Shown piece after piece: positions 17,697 through 24,809 of a stretch of DNA of 64,000 nt. Each line of letters opens with the position of its first letter. Position 1 is the stretch's first letter. The notes under the pieces are model-generated. The model made no database searches. It saw only the letters and a program-made list of their open reading frames with translations, and was not told where the DNA came from. Origin of the DNA: Verrucomicrobiales bacterium (GTDB lineage Bacteria > Verrucomicrobiota > Verrucomicrobiia > Limisphaerales > J093); assembly GCA_024233215.1 (NCBI GenBank), contig JACKPW010000003.1, positions 186,001-250,000 of the forward strand, given 5' to 3'. Made by a program: the position numbers and the translations under genes.

Positions 17697-17813
17697 GAAG
17701 CGGATGACCTCCCGGCACGGGTCGAGAAGCTTGAGCTTGGGGCTCGGGAGGAGGCGATCGAGGGCCGGTCGGCGCGGGATGCCGCGTCGGCGAAGGTGCC
17801 AGGTGGTGATCAT
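17697..17813 (-). pseudogene. intI-like: Remnant of an integron integrase N-terminus
   Basis: On the minus strand from ATG 17813, 39 codons read MITTWHLRRRGIPRRPALDR, then LLPSPKLKLLDPCREVIRF. The second part matches the first conserved helix of integron integrases (IntI1 has VLDQLRERIRYLHYS at the same place), preceded by the Pro-rich lead seen in that family. The expected continuation HYSIRTE is missing: after codon 39 the frame runs into the antisense of the lipoprotein gene. It is therefore a truncated relic, not a gene. Its orientation, divergent from the small plus-strand genes, is that of intI relative to its cassettes. Identification rests on about 20 recalled residues, so confidence is moderate. 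Confidence 0.5.
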
Positions 17814-17949
17814 AGTCAGGCCACACTATACACTTGCCACTCCCTCGTGAATCCTTTAGCGTCAGGCCATCGTGGACACAATCCCGAGCATCGGGGTCAA
17901 TGCTAGGCCACACTCAGTTTGGCCCAATACACTCTTCGGCCGATATGCC
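17814..17949. other. Possible former attI/promoter region
   Basis: Sits between the integrase relic and the first small gene. It contains two direct copies of AGGCCACACT (17817-17826 and 17905-17914) and a GTTTGGC heptamer (near 17919) that loosely resembles an integron core site. No cassette promoter could be defined. Confidence 0.25.
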
Positions 17950-18477
17950 ATGAAATGTTCGTTTCCAGCACTCACATTGATGATCGCACTTGTCGGTTGC
18001 GGTCGTACCGACGATTCCTTCCCTACCATGAGTTCAGCAAGCAAGCCCACATTGATTCCTGTTCAGTCGAACGACGCCGAAATGCAGGCCGCGATGCAGA
18101 CAGCCCGCGACAGATTCCCGGAGTTCTGGCGCGAGGTTTCCGCCGACTACAAACGCGTCATTCCTGCTCTTGGCGGTTCGATGGTGAAGGCGTACTTTCA
18201 CGACCCAGACGCGCCACAGAGGGGCGAGCACATGTGGGTGAGCGAGGTTGAGTATGACGGTAAGACGATTAGCGGCGTGCTTGCCGATACCCCGAGACAG
18301 GTACGCAGCGTGCGACCAGGCCAGCGTGTCAGTTTCTCCTTGGAGCGTCTCACTGATTGGTTTTACGTGGACGACGACAAGGCCATCGGAGCATTTACAG
18401 TGAGGCTACTGCGCACTCGGATGACCGAGGAGCAGCGTCGAGAGCATGACAGCCATTATCCATTTCACTTCGAATAG
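17950..18477 (+). CDS. DUF2314-domain lipoprotein (candidate cassette gene)
   Basis: A 175-residue predicted lipoprotein: MKCSFPALTLMIALVGCGR with lipobox LVGC. The C-terminal 100 residues match the DUF2314 style (GEHMWVSEVEYDGKTISGVL, VSFSLERLTDWFYVDDDKAI, GAFTVRLLRTRMTEEQRREH). DUF2314 proteins are uncharacterised and often stand near toxin-immunity or accessory genes. Codon use is visibly less GC-biased than in the flanking genes. ATG 17950 is chosen for the signal peptide. The stop is followed within 10 bases by an inverted repeat containing GCCGAAC. Confidence 0.8.
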   Translation: MKCSFPALTLMIALVGCGRTDDSFPTMSSASKPTLIPVQSNDAEMQAAMQTARDRFPEFWREVSADYKRVIPALGGSMVKAYFHDPDAPQRGEHMWVSEVEYDGKTISGVLADTPRQVRSVRPGQRVSFSLERLTDWFYVDDDKAIGAFTVRLLRTRMTEEQRREHDSHYPFHFE

Positions 18478-18486
18478 AGTTCAATG

Positions 18487-18506
18487 GCCGAACCGGGACG
18501 TTCGGC
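18487..18506. repeat. Short inverted repeat GCCGAAC/GTTCGGC
   Basis: A perfect 7-bp inverted repeat with a 6-base centre between the first and second small genes. The heptamers resemble integron R''/R' boxes (which end in AAC and begin with GTT), but the spacing is too short for a complete attC; it could be a deleted remnant or a simple hairpin. Confidence 0.4.
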
Positions 18507-18518
18507 AACATCGCTGCC

Positions 18519-18827
18519 ATGACGATCACGGCATCCAGAGTCCTCGGCCTGCTGACCGCGTGCGTTCTCATTGTGGGCTGCCAGCGCGGACGCGAATACA
18601 GGGCTTCGAGGGTTTCACTTTCTGTTGGTGCTCCTGCCGACACGGCATCTGGTCTTCGACTTGTCGCGGTGGATGCAGATGGCACTGCACATATAGAGTG
18701 GGGAGCGGCGCGGGAAGTCGTCATCGTGCGTCCCCATACCGCGACGAACCATGTGTCGCTTTGGACGTTGGACTCTACAGATCCGGCAACTCAGACCGCC
18801 AAGCTGTCAGCGTTCCTTCACCGATGA
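18519..18827 (+). CDS. Small lipoprotein of unknown function (candidate cassette gene)
   Basis: A 102-residue protein with signal MTITASRVLGLLTACVLIVG and lipobox IVGC at about residue 21. The mature part is about 80 residues, probably all beta-strand (ASRVSLSVGAPADTASGLRL, VDADGTAHIEWGAAREVVIV), with no recognised family. It is followed directly by the 96-bp attC-like repeat, as expected for an integron cassette whose gene ends just before its attC. Confidence 0.6.
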   Translation: MTITASRVLGLLTACVLIVGCQRGREYRASRVSLSVGAPADTASGLRLVAVDADGTAHIEWGAAREVVIVRPHTATNHVSLWTLDSTDPATQTAKLSAFLHR

Positions 18828-18836
18828 AACCGAAAT

Positions 18837-18932
18837 CGCCGAACCAGCCGGCTGCAGGCAACGCCCGGATCGCGCACGGGTTGATTATCAGACATTATTG
18901 GCCCGGCGTGCCTGAGCCGGAACGTTTCGGCG
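18837..18932. repeat. attC-like imperfect inverted repeat
   Basis: The outer arms are CGCCGAA (18837-18843) and TTCGGCG (18926-18932). After unpaired spacers (CCAG / AACGT), the inner arms pair as CCGGCT/AGCCGG, CAGGC/GCCTG and ACGCC/GGCGT. Three extra bases bulge out of the left arm only, G18854, A18860 and C18866, each 6 bases apart. The central loop is about 34 bases. Outer box, unpaired spacer, inner box with extrahelical bases on one side and a variable loop is the described architecture of integron attC sites. The R' box GTTTCGG differs from the classical GTTRRRY. Confidence 0.55.
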
Positions 18933-18939
18933 TAGTCGT

Positions 18940-19422
18940 ATGCCTTACTCCATTTGTGGCCTTATCGTTCCTGAGCACGAGGATCTCGCCTGCGCGGAGA
19001 GCAAGTGGCCGTTCGTCAGGCTGGCGGAGCAGGTTGCGCTGATTCCGCTGGACCGCGACTACCTTCTCCTGAGCGATGGAGACCCGACCGAGGCAGCGGA
19101 GATTCATGGGTGGGCCTCTCCTCAATGGCTCTCACAGATGGTGTCGAGGTTTTCGAGGTCAGCATACATCGAGGCCGAGTTCTGGGGTGGCACCGGCATG
19201 CAGGCGTCCGTCGTCTGGGAGGCAGGTCAGATCACATTCGGCCCCGAGATTTCCACCGGAGCGATCAACACTGCACTCCGACGCTTGGGGATCGCTGGCG
19301 GACCGGCAGTCTCTATTCACGGTTTGCCGCTCGCGCCTGGTCGAGACCCGTTCGATGTCGTCGGTCTCGGTAGGCACAGATCGGTCGGCGGTTGGTTGCA
19401 GGAAATCGCCGAACATTCTTAA
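18940..19422 (+). CDS. Hypothetical protein (candidate cassette gene)
   Basis: A 160-residue soluble protein starting 8 bases after the attC-like repeat. It has no signal peptide or membrane segment and no recognised family (MPYSICGLIVPEHEDLACAE, WGGTGMQASVVWEAGQITFG). Size and isolation fit the orphan proteins often carried by integron cassettes, some of which are antitoxin- or immunity-like; that role is only a guess. Its last codons contain GAAATCGCCGAAC (19402-19414), identical to the 13-mer at 18832-18844 that opens the attC-like repeat behind the previous gene. Confidence 0.6.
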   Translation: MPYSICGLIVPEHEDLACAESKWPFVRLAEQVALIPLDRDYLLLSDGDPTEAAEIHGWASPQWLSQMVSRFSRSAYIEAEFWGGTGMQASVVWEAGQITFGPEISTGAINTALRRLGIAGGPAVSIHGLPLAPGRDPFDVVGLGRHRSVGGWLQEIAEHS

Positions 19423-19423
19423 A

Positions 19424-19472
19424 GGAATGCAGAGAATCCGGCCTCCCCTTTTGGCCGGGTTCTTTGCATTCC
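19424..19472 (+). terminator. Long stem-loop, possible terminator
   Basis: A 20-bp stem: the left arm is 19424-19443 (GGAATGCAGAGAATCCGGCC) and the right arm 19453-19472. The two mismatches would both be G-U pairs in RNA, and the loop is TCCCCTTTT. It begins one base after the 160-aa gene's stop codon. There is no long T-run after the stem, so it may be a processing/stability hairpin or a folded recombination site rather than a classical terminator. Confidence 0.5.
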
Positions 19473-19639
19473 TGGGTTGAACGCAGCCGCGGGGAGTGAA
19501 GAGGGACGTCCGAAGACCGGCAGGCTCCGTCAGCAACAGCCTGGGTGCGGCACCGATTGAGGGGAGCCTTTCGGCCGCGGGACGTGCTCGGGGAGAGACC
19601 GGGGGACAGGCGTCCCGGGTGAGGTGATCGAGATGCACG

Positions 19640-19855
19640 ACACGACACCAACGCGCCAAAGGCGCATCCACTCATCAGTACAGGGCAGCGCCCTGGGAAC
19701 GTGCGCCCCCACACCTGACAAGCCCTGAAAGGGCGATACCCGGCATGTCGGAAGTCGGCCCTGAAGTGTCACCCCTTCAGGGCATTGCGCGTTGGTTTGC
19801 GTCGGGTTCCGAGGGCGTTGCCCTGGGCTGGAGAGTCGTTGCTCCCTGGGCGCGG
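19640..19855. repeat. Clustered palindromic repeat element
   Basis: Holds a series of short palindromes: CAGGGCAGCGCCCTG (19681-19695), GCCCTGAAAGGGC (19722-19734), GCCCTGAAG...CTTCAGGGC (19758-19783) and GGGCGTTGCCC (from about 19813). CAACGCGC (19649-19656) and GCGCGTTG (19787-19794) bracket the set as an outer inverted repeat. I recall similar CCCTGAAAGGGCG / GGGCAACGCCCTGGG wording from intergenic repeats in Verrucomicrobia and Planctomycetes, unverified here. There is no coding potential. Confidence 0.6.
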
Positions 19856-19948
19856 ACCTGACCGCGGAAATCCTGATCATCCGGTTGATCCTGTCATGAG
19901 GGACCTCGCAGGCAGGGTTCAGGATTGCGTGCGGAGCGGCATCCCATT

Positions 19949-21097
19949 ATGGATGAAGCGATGACGAAACCGCTGTCGATCGTCGCCGACTCGTGCCGTC
20001 GGGCAGGACTGCTGCTGGCCTGCGCGCTGGCCTGCGTTTCACTCCGGGCGGATCCACCGCCGGTGGTCGAGGGAGGCTTCACGCTGGTGGTGATCCCGGA
20101 CAGCCAGAAGTACGTCGAAACGCGGCCGGAATTCTACACTCTGCAAACCGGGTGGATCGCCGCGAACGTGGCGCGATACGGCATTGTCCGGGTGTTGCAT
20201 GTGGGCGACATCACCCAGCATGACACGACGACCGAATGGGCGGCGGCCGACCGCGCGCACCGGGTGTTCACCGGTCTCGTGCCGGGCATCTATGCGCAGG
20301 GAAATCACGACATGGCGTTGAGGGACGAATACCGTTCGCGCGTCTCCCGATTCAGCCAACACATCACTCTGGAAGACTACCGGCGCCAACCGGGCTTCGG
20401 CGGGGTGTATGACCGTGAACCCACGCACACCCAGAACAGCTTTCACCTGTTTGAGGCCGGGGAGGAAAAGTGGCTCGTGATCGCCCTGGAGTTTGCTCCG
20501 CGCGATGACGTGCTGGATTGGGCCAACGAAGTGGTGGCTCGCCATCCGGAACGCCGGGTCATTCTACTGACCCACGCCTACCTGAGACCGGATGCCACCC
20601 GCTACGACCGGACGTTCAGGGAACCGTCCAAGCCCAACAGCAGTCACGGGCTCAGCTCGAAGACCGTGGGAAGATTGGAGGGTGGCTTCAACGACGGGGA
20701 GGACATGTGGCGCAAGCTGGTCTCGCAACACGCGAACCTCACGCTCGTGGTCTGCGGCCATGTCTGCACGAGCGCCTATCGGGCCAGCCGCGGCGTCCAT
20801 GGCAACACCGTGCATCAGGTGCTGGTGGATTACCAGAACGCCGCCAACGGAGGCAACGGCTGGCTTCGCCTGCTGCAGTTCCTGCCGGACGGTCGCACGA
20901 TCCGCGTGCGCGACTATTCGCCCCTGTTGAACGAGACCTCCGCGGAGCCGTCCTGCACTTTCGAGTTCCAGTTGGGAAGCCTTGAGAACATGCCTGCCGA
21001 ACGGACGCACCTCCCGCCTTCGCGACGACTCGACCCCGCGGAACGAGATGTCCGCGGATTCGCACTGCAGGCTCCCATTCCCGCCGGCAAACCCTGA
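19949..21097 (+). CDS. Secreted calcineurin-like metallophosphatase
   Basis: About 382 residues with a signal peptide (RRAGLLLACALACVSLRADP). Metallophosphatase motifs in order: VVIPDSQKY (Asp of block 1), LHVGDITQHDTT (GD), YAQGNHDMALRDE (GNHD), RRVILLTHAYL (late His) and VVCGHVC (GH). This is the standard two-metal phosphoesterase core, although the substrate (nucleotide, phosphodiester or other) cannot be read. ATG 19949 is preferred; ATG 19961 is close and equally plausible. It lies 21 bases before a secreted hydrolase gene on the same strand, so a two-gene unit is likely. Confidence 0.9.
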   Translation: MDEAMTKPLSIVADSCRRAGLLLACALACVSLRADPPPVVEGGFTLVVIPDSQKYVETRPEFYTLQTGWIAANVARYGIVRVLHVGDITQHDTTTEWAAADRAHRVFTGLVPGIYAQGNHDMALRDEYRSRVSRFSQHITLEDYRRQPGFGGVYDREPTHTQNSFHLFEAGEEKWLVIALEFAPRDDVLDWANEVVARHPERRVILLTHAYLRPDATRYDRTFREPSKPNSSHGLSSKTVGRLEGGFNDGEDMWRKLVSQHANLTLVVCGHVCTSAYRASRGVHGNTVHQVLVDYQNAANGGNGWLRLLQFLPDGRTIRVRDYSPLLNETSAEPSCTFEFQLGSLENMPAERTHLPPSRRLDPAERDVRGFALQAPIPAGKP

Positions 21098-21118
21098 GAG
21101 CTTCTCCGAGACAACACA

Positions 21119-23161
21119 ATGAAGACGACCTCCCCACATCACGGACTGATTTCGTGCGCGTTGCTGGCCGGCAGCCTGCTCGCCTCTCAACTCCCGACCG
21201 GTGCCGCCGCGGGGACGGACCAGGACGCGGCCCCGCCGGGGACCTACGCCACCTTGCCCAGCGAGACCCCGGCGACGTTTGTGCCGGTCACCGACAGTTT
21301 CGACCACACCCGGCGCGAGGTGATGATCCCCATGCGGGACGGCGTGAAACTCCACACGGTGATCCTCGTTCCCCGGGGGGCCAGCGGCGCGCCGATTCTC
21401 CTGACGCGCACGCCCTACGATGCCAACCGCCTCACGAGTCACGCGCCCAGCGCCCATCTCGGGCCGGTTCTCCAGGGGTATGACAATGCGACCGAGGTCA
21501 TTGTCGAGGGCGGCTACATCCGGGTCGTGCAGGACGTGCGAGGCAAGTACGGATCGGAGGGTGACTATGTCATGAACCGGCCGCTGCGAGGACTGCTCAA
21601 CCCCACCCCCGTCGATCACGCCACCGACACCTACGACACCATCGACTGGCTGGTGAACAACCTCCCGGAAAGCAACGGCCGCGTCGGCATCCTGGGCATC
21701 TCGTATGACGGCTACCTTCCCTTGATGGCGCTCGTCGAACCGCATCCGGCATTGAAGGTCGCCGTCCCCATGAACCCGATGGTTGACGGGTGGAAGGGGG
21801 ACGACTGGTTCCACAACGGGGCGTTCCGCGCCCAGGGAACCCTGCCGTACATCCATGATCAGGAAGCCACCCGCGACTCACACGAACAATGGTGGTCGGC
21901 CTGGTTTGACGAGTACGACACCTATATGGAGGCGGGATCGGCCGGGGAACTCGGACGCCGGCACGGGTTGGAGCAACTCGGCTTCTGGAGGAAGATCCTG
22001 GACCACCCGACCTACGATGCATTCTGGCGGGAACAGGCCGTCGACAGGGTGCTTGCGGCGCAACCGCTCAAGGTGCCCGTGATGCTGGTCCACAGTCTCT
22101 GGGACGCGGAGGACATTTACGGGGCCATCGCCGTTTACGAGGCACTCGAACCGAAGGACACGGGTAACGACCGGGTGTTTCTCGTCATCGGTCCCTGGTA
22201 TCATGGCCAGGCGATTGGGGATGGCAGTTCACTGGGCGCATTGAAATTCGGCTCGGACACGGCGCGCTTCTTCCGACGCGAGATTCTGCGTCCGTTTCTG
22301 GACCAATACCTCAAGGACGACGCTCCGGAGGCGGCGGTCCCGCCAGTGCTGGCCTTTGAGACCGGAACGTGCCGGTGGCAACGCCTGTCCGCGTGGCCGG
22401 CCACAGAGGCGGCGGACCGGACAATCCGGCCGACCCCCCTCTACCTGAACGCCGGGTTGAAGGCGACTTTCACGAAACCCACGGCCGAGGATGCTCCCTT
22501 CGATGCGTACATTTCCGATCCGGCGAAACCGGTGCCCTACCGGGCCCGCCCCATCCAGCCGGTGGGTTACGGCGAGGGAATGACCTGGTCGGAATGGCTG
22601 GTGGATGACCAGCGTGAAGCCTCGGGACGCCCGGACGTCCTGGCCTTTGTCTCAGACTTTCTTGCTGAGCCGGTGAAGATCAGCGGCCAACCGGTGGCGA
22701 ACCTGGTGGCCTCGACCAGCGGGACGGACTCCGACTGGGTGGTGAAATTGATCGACCTCTATCCGCCCGAAGTGGCCGGCCAACCGGCCCTGGGCGGTTA
22801 CCAGTTGATGGTCTCAGCCGACATCTTCCGCGGCCGCTACCGGGAGAGCCTCGAGAGCGCCGAACCCATCCCGGCGGAAGAGCCGTTGCCCTATCAATTC
22901 CGCCTGCCGACGGCGAACCATGTGTTCCTGCCGGGCCACCGGATCATGGTGCAAATTCAGTCGAGCTGGTTCCCGCTGTACGATCGGAACCCACAAACCT
23001 TCGTCACGAACATCTTCTGGGCCCGCCCCGAGGACTACCGCAAGGCGGTTCAGCGGGTGCATCACACACCTGACCACGCGAGCTTCATCGAACTGCCCGT
23101 GGTCGCGGGTGAGCCGGGCGCGCGCGGTCCGACCTCGAATGTTGCCGGCCGCACGCCCTGA
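21119..23161 (+). CDS. CocE/NonD (X-Pro dipeptidyl-peptidase S15) family hydrolase
   Basis: Secreted alpha/beta-hydrolase of 680 residues, signal peptide ending near LPTGAAAG. The catalytic triad can be placed: Ser195 in GISYDG (GxSYxG), Asp329 in SLWDAED and His362 in GPWYHGQ. The spacing closely follows alpha-amino-acid ester hydrolases and cocaine esterase. The C-terminal jelly-roll (about residues 430-670, with DSDWVVKLIDLYPPE and PTANHVFLPGHRIMVQIQSS) is typical. It would cleave acyl esters or beta-lactam/peptide-type bonds outside the cytoplasm; the true substrate is unknown. It follows the metallophosphatase gene by 21 bases. Confidence 0.9.
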   Translation: MKTTSPHHGLISCALLAGSLLASQLPTGAAAGTDQDAAPPGTYATLPSETPATFVPVTDSFDHTRREVMIPMRDGVKLHTVILVPRGASGAPILLTRTPYDANRLTSHAPSAHLGPVLQGYDNATEVIVEGGYIRVVQDVRGKYGSEGDYVMNRPLRGLLNPTPVDHATDTYDTIDWLVNNLPESNGRVGILGISYDGYLPLMALVEPHPALKVAVPMNPMVDGWKGDDWFHNGAFRAQGTLPYIHDQEATRDSHEQWWSAWFDEYDTYMEAGSAGELGRRHGLEQLGFWRKILDHPTYDAFWREQAVDRVLAAQPLKVPVMLVHSLWDAEDIYGAIAVYEALEPKDTGNDRVFLVIGPWYHGQAIGDGSSLGALKFGSDTARFFRREILRPFLDQYLKDDAPEAAVPPVLAFETGTCRWQRLSAWPATEAADRTIRPTPLYLNAGLKATFTKPTAEDAPFDAYISDPAKPVPYRARPIQPVGYGEGMTWSEWLVDDQREASGRPDVLAFVSDFLAEPVKISGQPVANLVASTSGTDSDWVVKLIDLYPPEVAGQPALGGYQLMVSADIFRGRYRESLESAEPIPAEEPLPYQFRLPTANHVFLPGHRIMVQIQSSWFPLYDRNPQTFVTNIFWARPEDYRKAVQRVHHTPDHASFIELPVVAGEPGARGPTSNVAGRTP

Positions 23162-23233
23162 CTGGCATTCACGGATCGCCTTGAACCACAACGCGGCTGC
23201 AACGCAACGGCCAGCCGGATTCCCGTTGCGGCC

Positions 23234-24799
23234 TCACGTCCAGAGGGTGAGGTGCTTCAGATCGCGCCGGGAAGGACGCAGGAGACGGGCGGCGGTGTAG
23301 CCCACCGCAAACGTGAGGAGATTGCCGACGATGCCCGTGTAGTATGAGTCGAAGCGTGACTCCACCGCCTGGATCCAGCTCTCCGGCAGGTAACCCAGCG
23401 CCACCAGCGACATTCCCGCCGAGAAGACCACCGCGCAGCCGATCCCGATGCCGACGGCCCGGCCGTCGACCCGCGTGGTGAGGAATCCGAGCAGGAACAA
23501 ACCGAGCAGCCCCCCGGCAAGGATGGCCTGAAACTCGGTCCACAAGTGCTGCAGGGTCATGGTGTCGGCACGGAACAACCACCAGGCCCCGCCGACCATG
23601 ATCAGCGAACTCGCGAGCGTCATCCCCTTGGCGACGCGGATGTAGTGCCGGTCTTCCCGGCCGGGAGCGAGATGGCGTTTGTAGAGGTCCGTCACCGCCA
23701 CGGAGGACATGGAGTTCATCGCCGAGGACATGCTCGACATGGCCGCAGCCAGCACCGCGGCGACCACCAGGCCGGTGAATCCGGGGCCAAGCTGCGTCGA
23801 GACAAAGAACGGCACGATCCCCTCGGCCTTGCTGGCGCCCGAGAGCATGTCGGCGGCGGCGGGGTCGGGATGCACCCGGTAGAACACGTAGAGGCCCGTG
23901 CCGACCAGCATGAAATAGCCCCAGGTGGGGAGGCAGGACCAGCAACAGATCCAAAGGGCACGGCGGGCGTCCCGACCGGACCTGGCGGCGCAGTAGCGCT
24001 GAACCACCTCCTGGTTGGTGACATAGTCCGTCAGCCATTGGATCACCCCCACCGCCACCAGCATGACGAACGTCTTCTGCGACAACGAGAAGCCCCAGGG
24101 AAGCGCCTGGATCCGGCCATCGGCACCTGCTTCTCCAAACAGGAACTTGCCATCCGCGGCCGCCGTCGAGAGCAATTGGCCCAGCCCACCGGGCAGTTTC
24201 CACACGATCATCCCCAGGATCAGCAGGCCCGCCGCCGTCAGGATGATGGACTGCACCACGTCGGTCCAGATCACCGCCTCAAGCCCGCCGACGATGGTGT
24301 AGTAGGCCGTCACAGCACCCCCGAGCAGCAGACAAACCGGGACGCTCCAACCCGTCAATGAGTGCATCAGCAACCCCACGAGATACTGGATCATGCTGAT
24401 CCGGATGCATTGTGAGAGCAGAAACACACTGGCCCCATAGACCCGCGTGTTGGGCCCGAAACGAGCCTCCAGATACTCGAACAGCGAGGTGACCTGTCCG
24501 CGTCGGAAGAAGGGCAGGAGATACCGCGAGGCGATGAACACGCTCACCGGCAGCGTCAGGCAGATCAGATAGCGCAGCCAGGCCGTCTTGAATGCGTCGG
24601 CGGGATACGCCACGAACGTGATGGAACTGATCTGGGCGCCAAACAGGGAGATGCCGGCCACCCAGCCGGGGTAGGAACGGTTCCCGACAAAATAGCCTTC
24701 CGTGGTCTTGACCCGCCTTGAGAACAACCAGCCCACAACCACCATCGCGGCGAAGTAGAGGCCGAGGACAAGCAGGTCAGCGAAGCGCAGCGAGTTCAT
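23234..24799 (-). CDS. SSS-family sodium:solute symporter
   Basis: A 521-residue inner-membrane transporter with about 13 hydrophobic segments. Family signatures are GYFVGNRSYPGWVAGISLFG near the N-terminus, SSITFVAYP, YTIVGGLEAVIWTDVVQSII (the SSS signature region) and AAVLAAAMSSMSSAMNSMSS, the sodium-site helix. Substrate cannot be read, but it lies 10 bases after the 402-aa gene and downstream of DUF1349 and sialidase-like genes on the same strand. Uptake of a sugar or sugar acid released by them is therefore likely. Confidence 0.93.
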   Translation of the reverse strand: MNSLRFADLLVLGLYFAAMVVVGWLFSRRVKTTEGYFVGNRSYPGWVAGISLFGAQISSITFVAYPADAFKTAWLRYLICLTLPVSVFIASRYLLPFFRRGQVTSLFEYLEARFGPNTRVYGASVFLLSQCIRISMIQYLVGLLMHSLTGWSVPVCLLLGGAVTAYYTIVGGLEAVIWTDVVQSIILTAAGLLILGMIVWKLPGGLGQLLSTAAADGKFLFGEAGADGRIQALPWGFSLSQKTFVMLVAVGVIQWLTDYVTNQEVVQRYCAARSGRDARRALWICCWSCLPTWGYFMLVGTGLYVFYRVHPDPAAADMLSGASKAEGIVPFFVSTQLGPGFTGLVVAAVLAAAMSSMSSAMNSMSSVAVTDLYKRHLAPGREDRHYIRVAKGMTLASSLIMVGGAWWLFRADTMTLQHLWTEFQAILAGGLLGLFLLGFLTTRVDGRAVGIGIGCAVVFSAGMSLVALGYLPESWIQAVESRFDSYYTGIVGNLLTFAVGYTAARLLRPSRRDLKHLTLWT

Positions 24800-24809
24800 C
24801 CGCGTCGGG

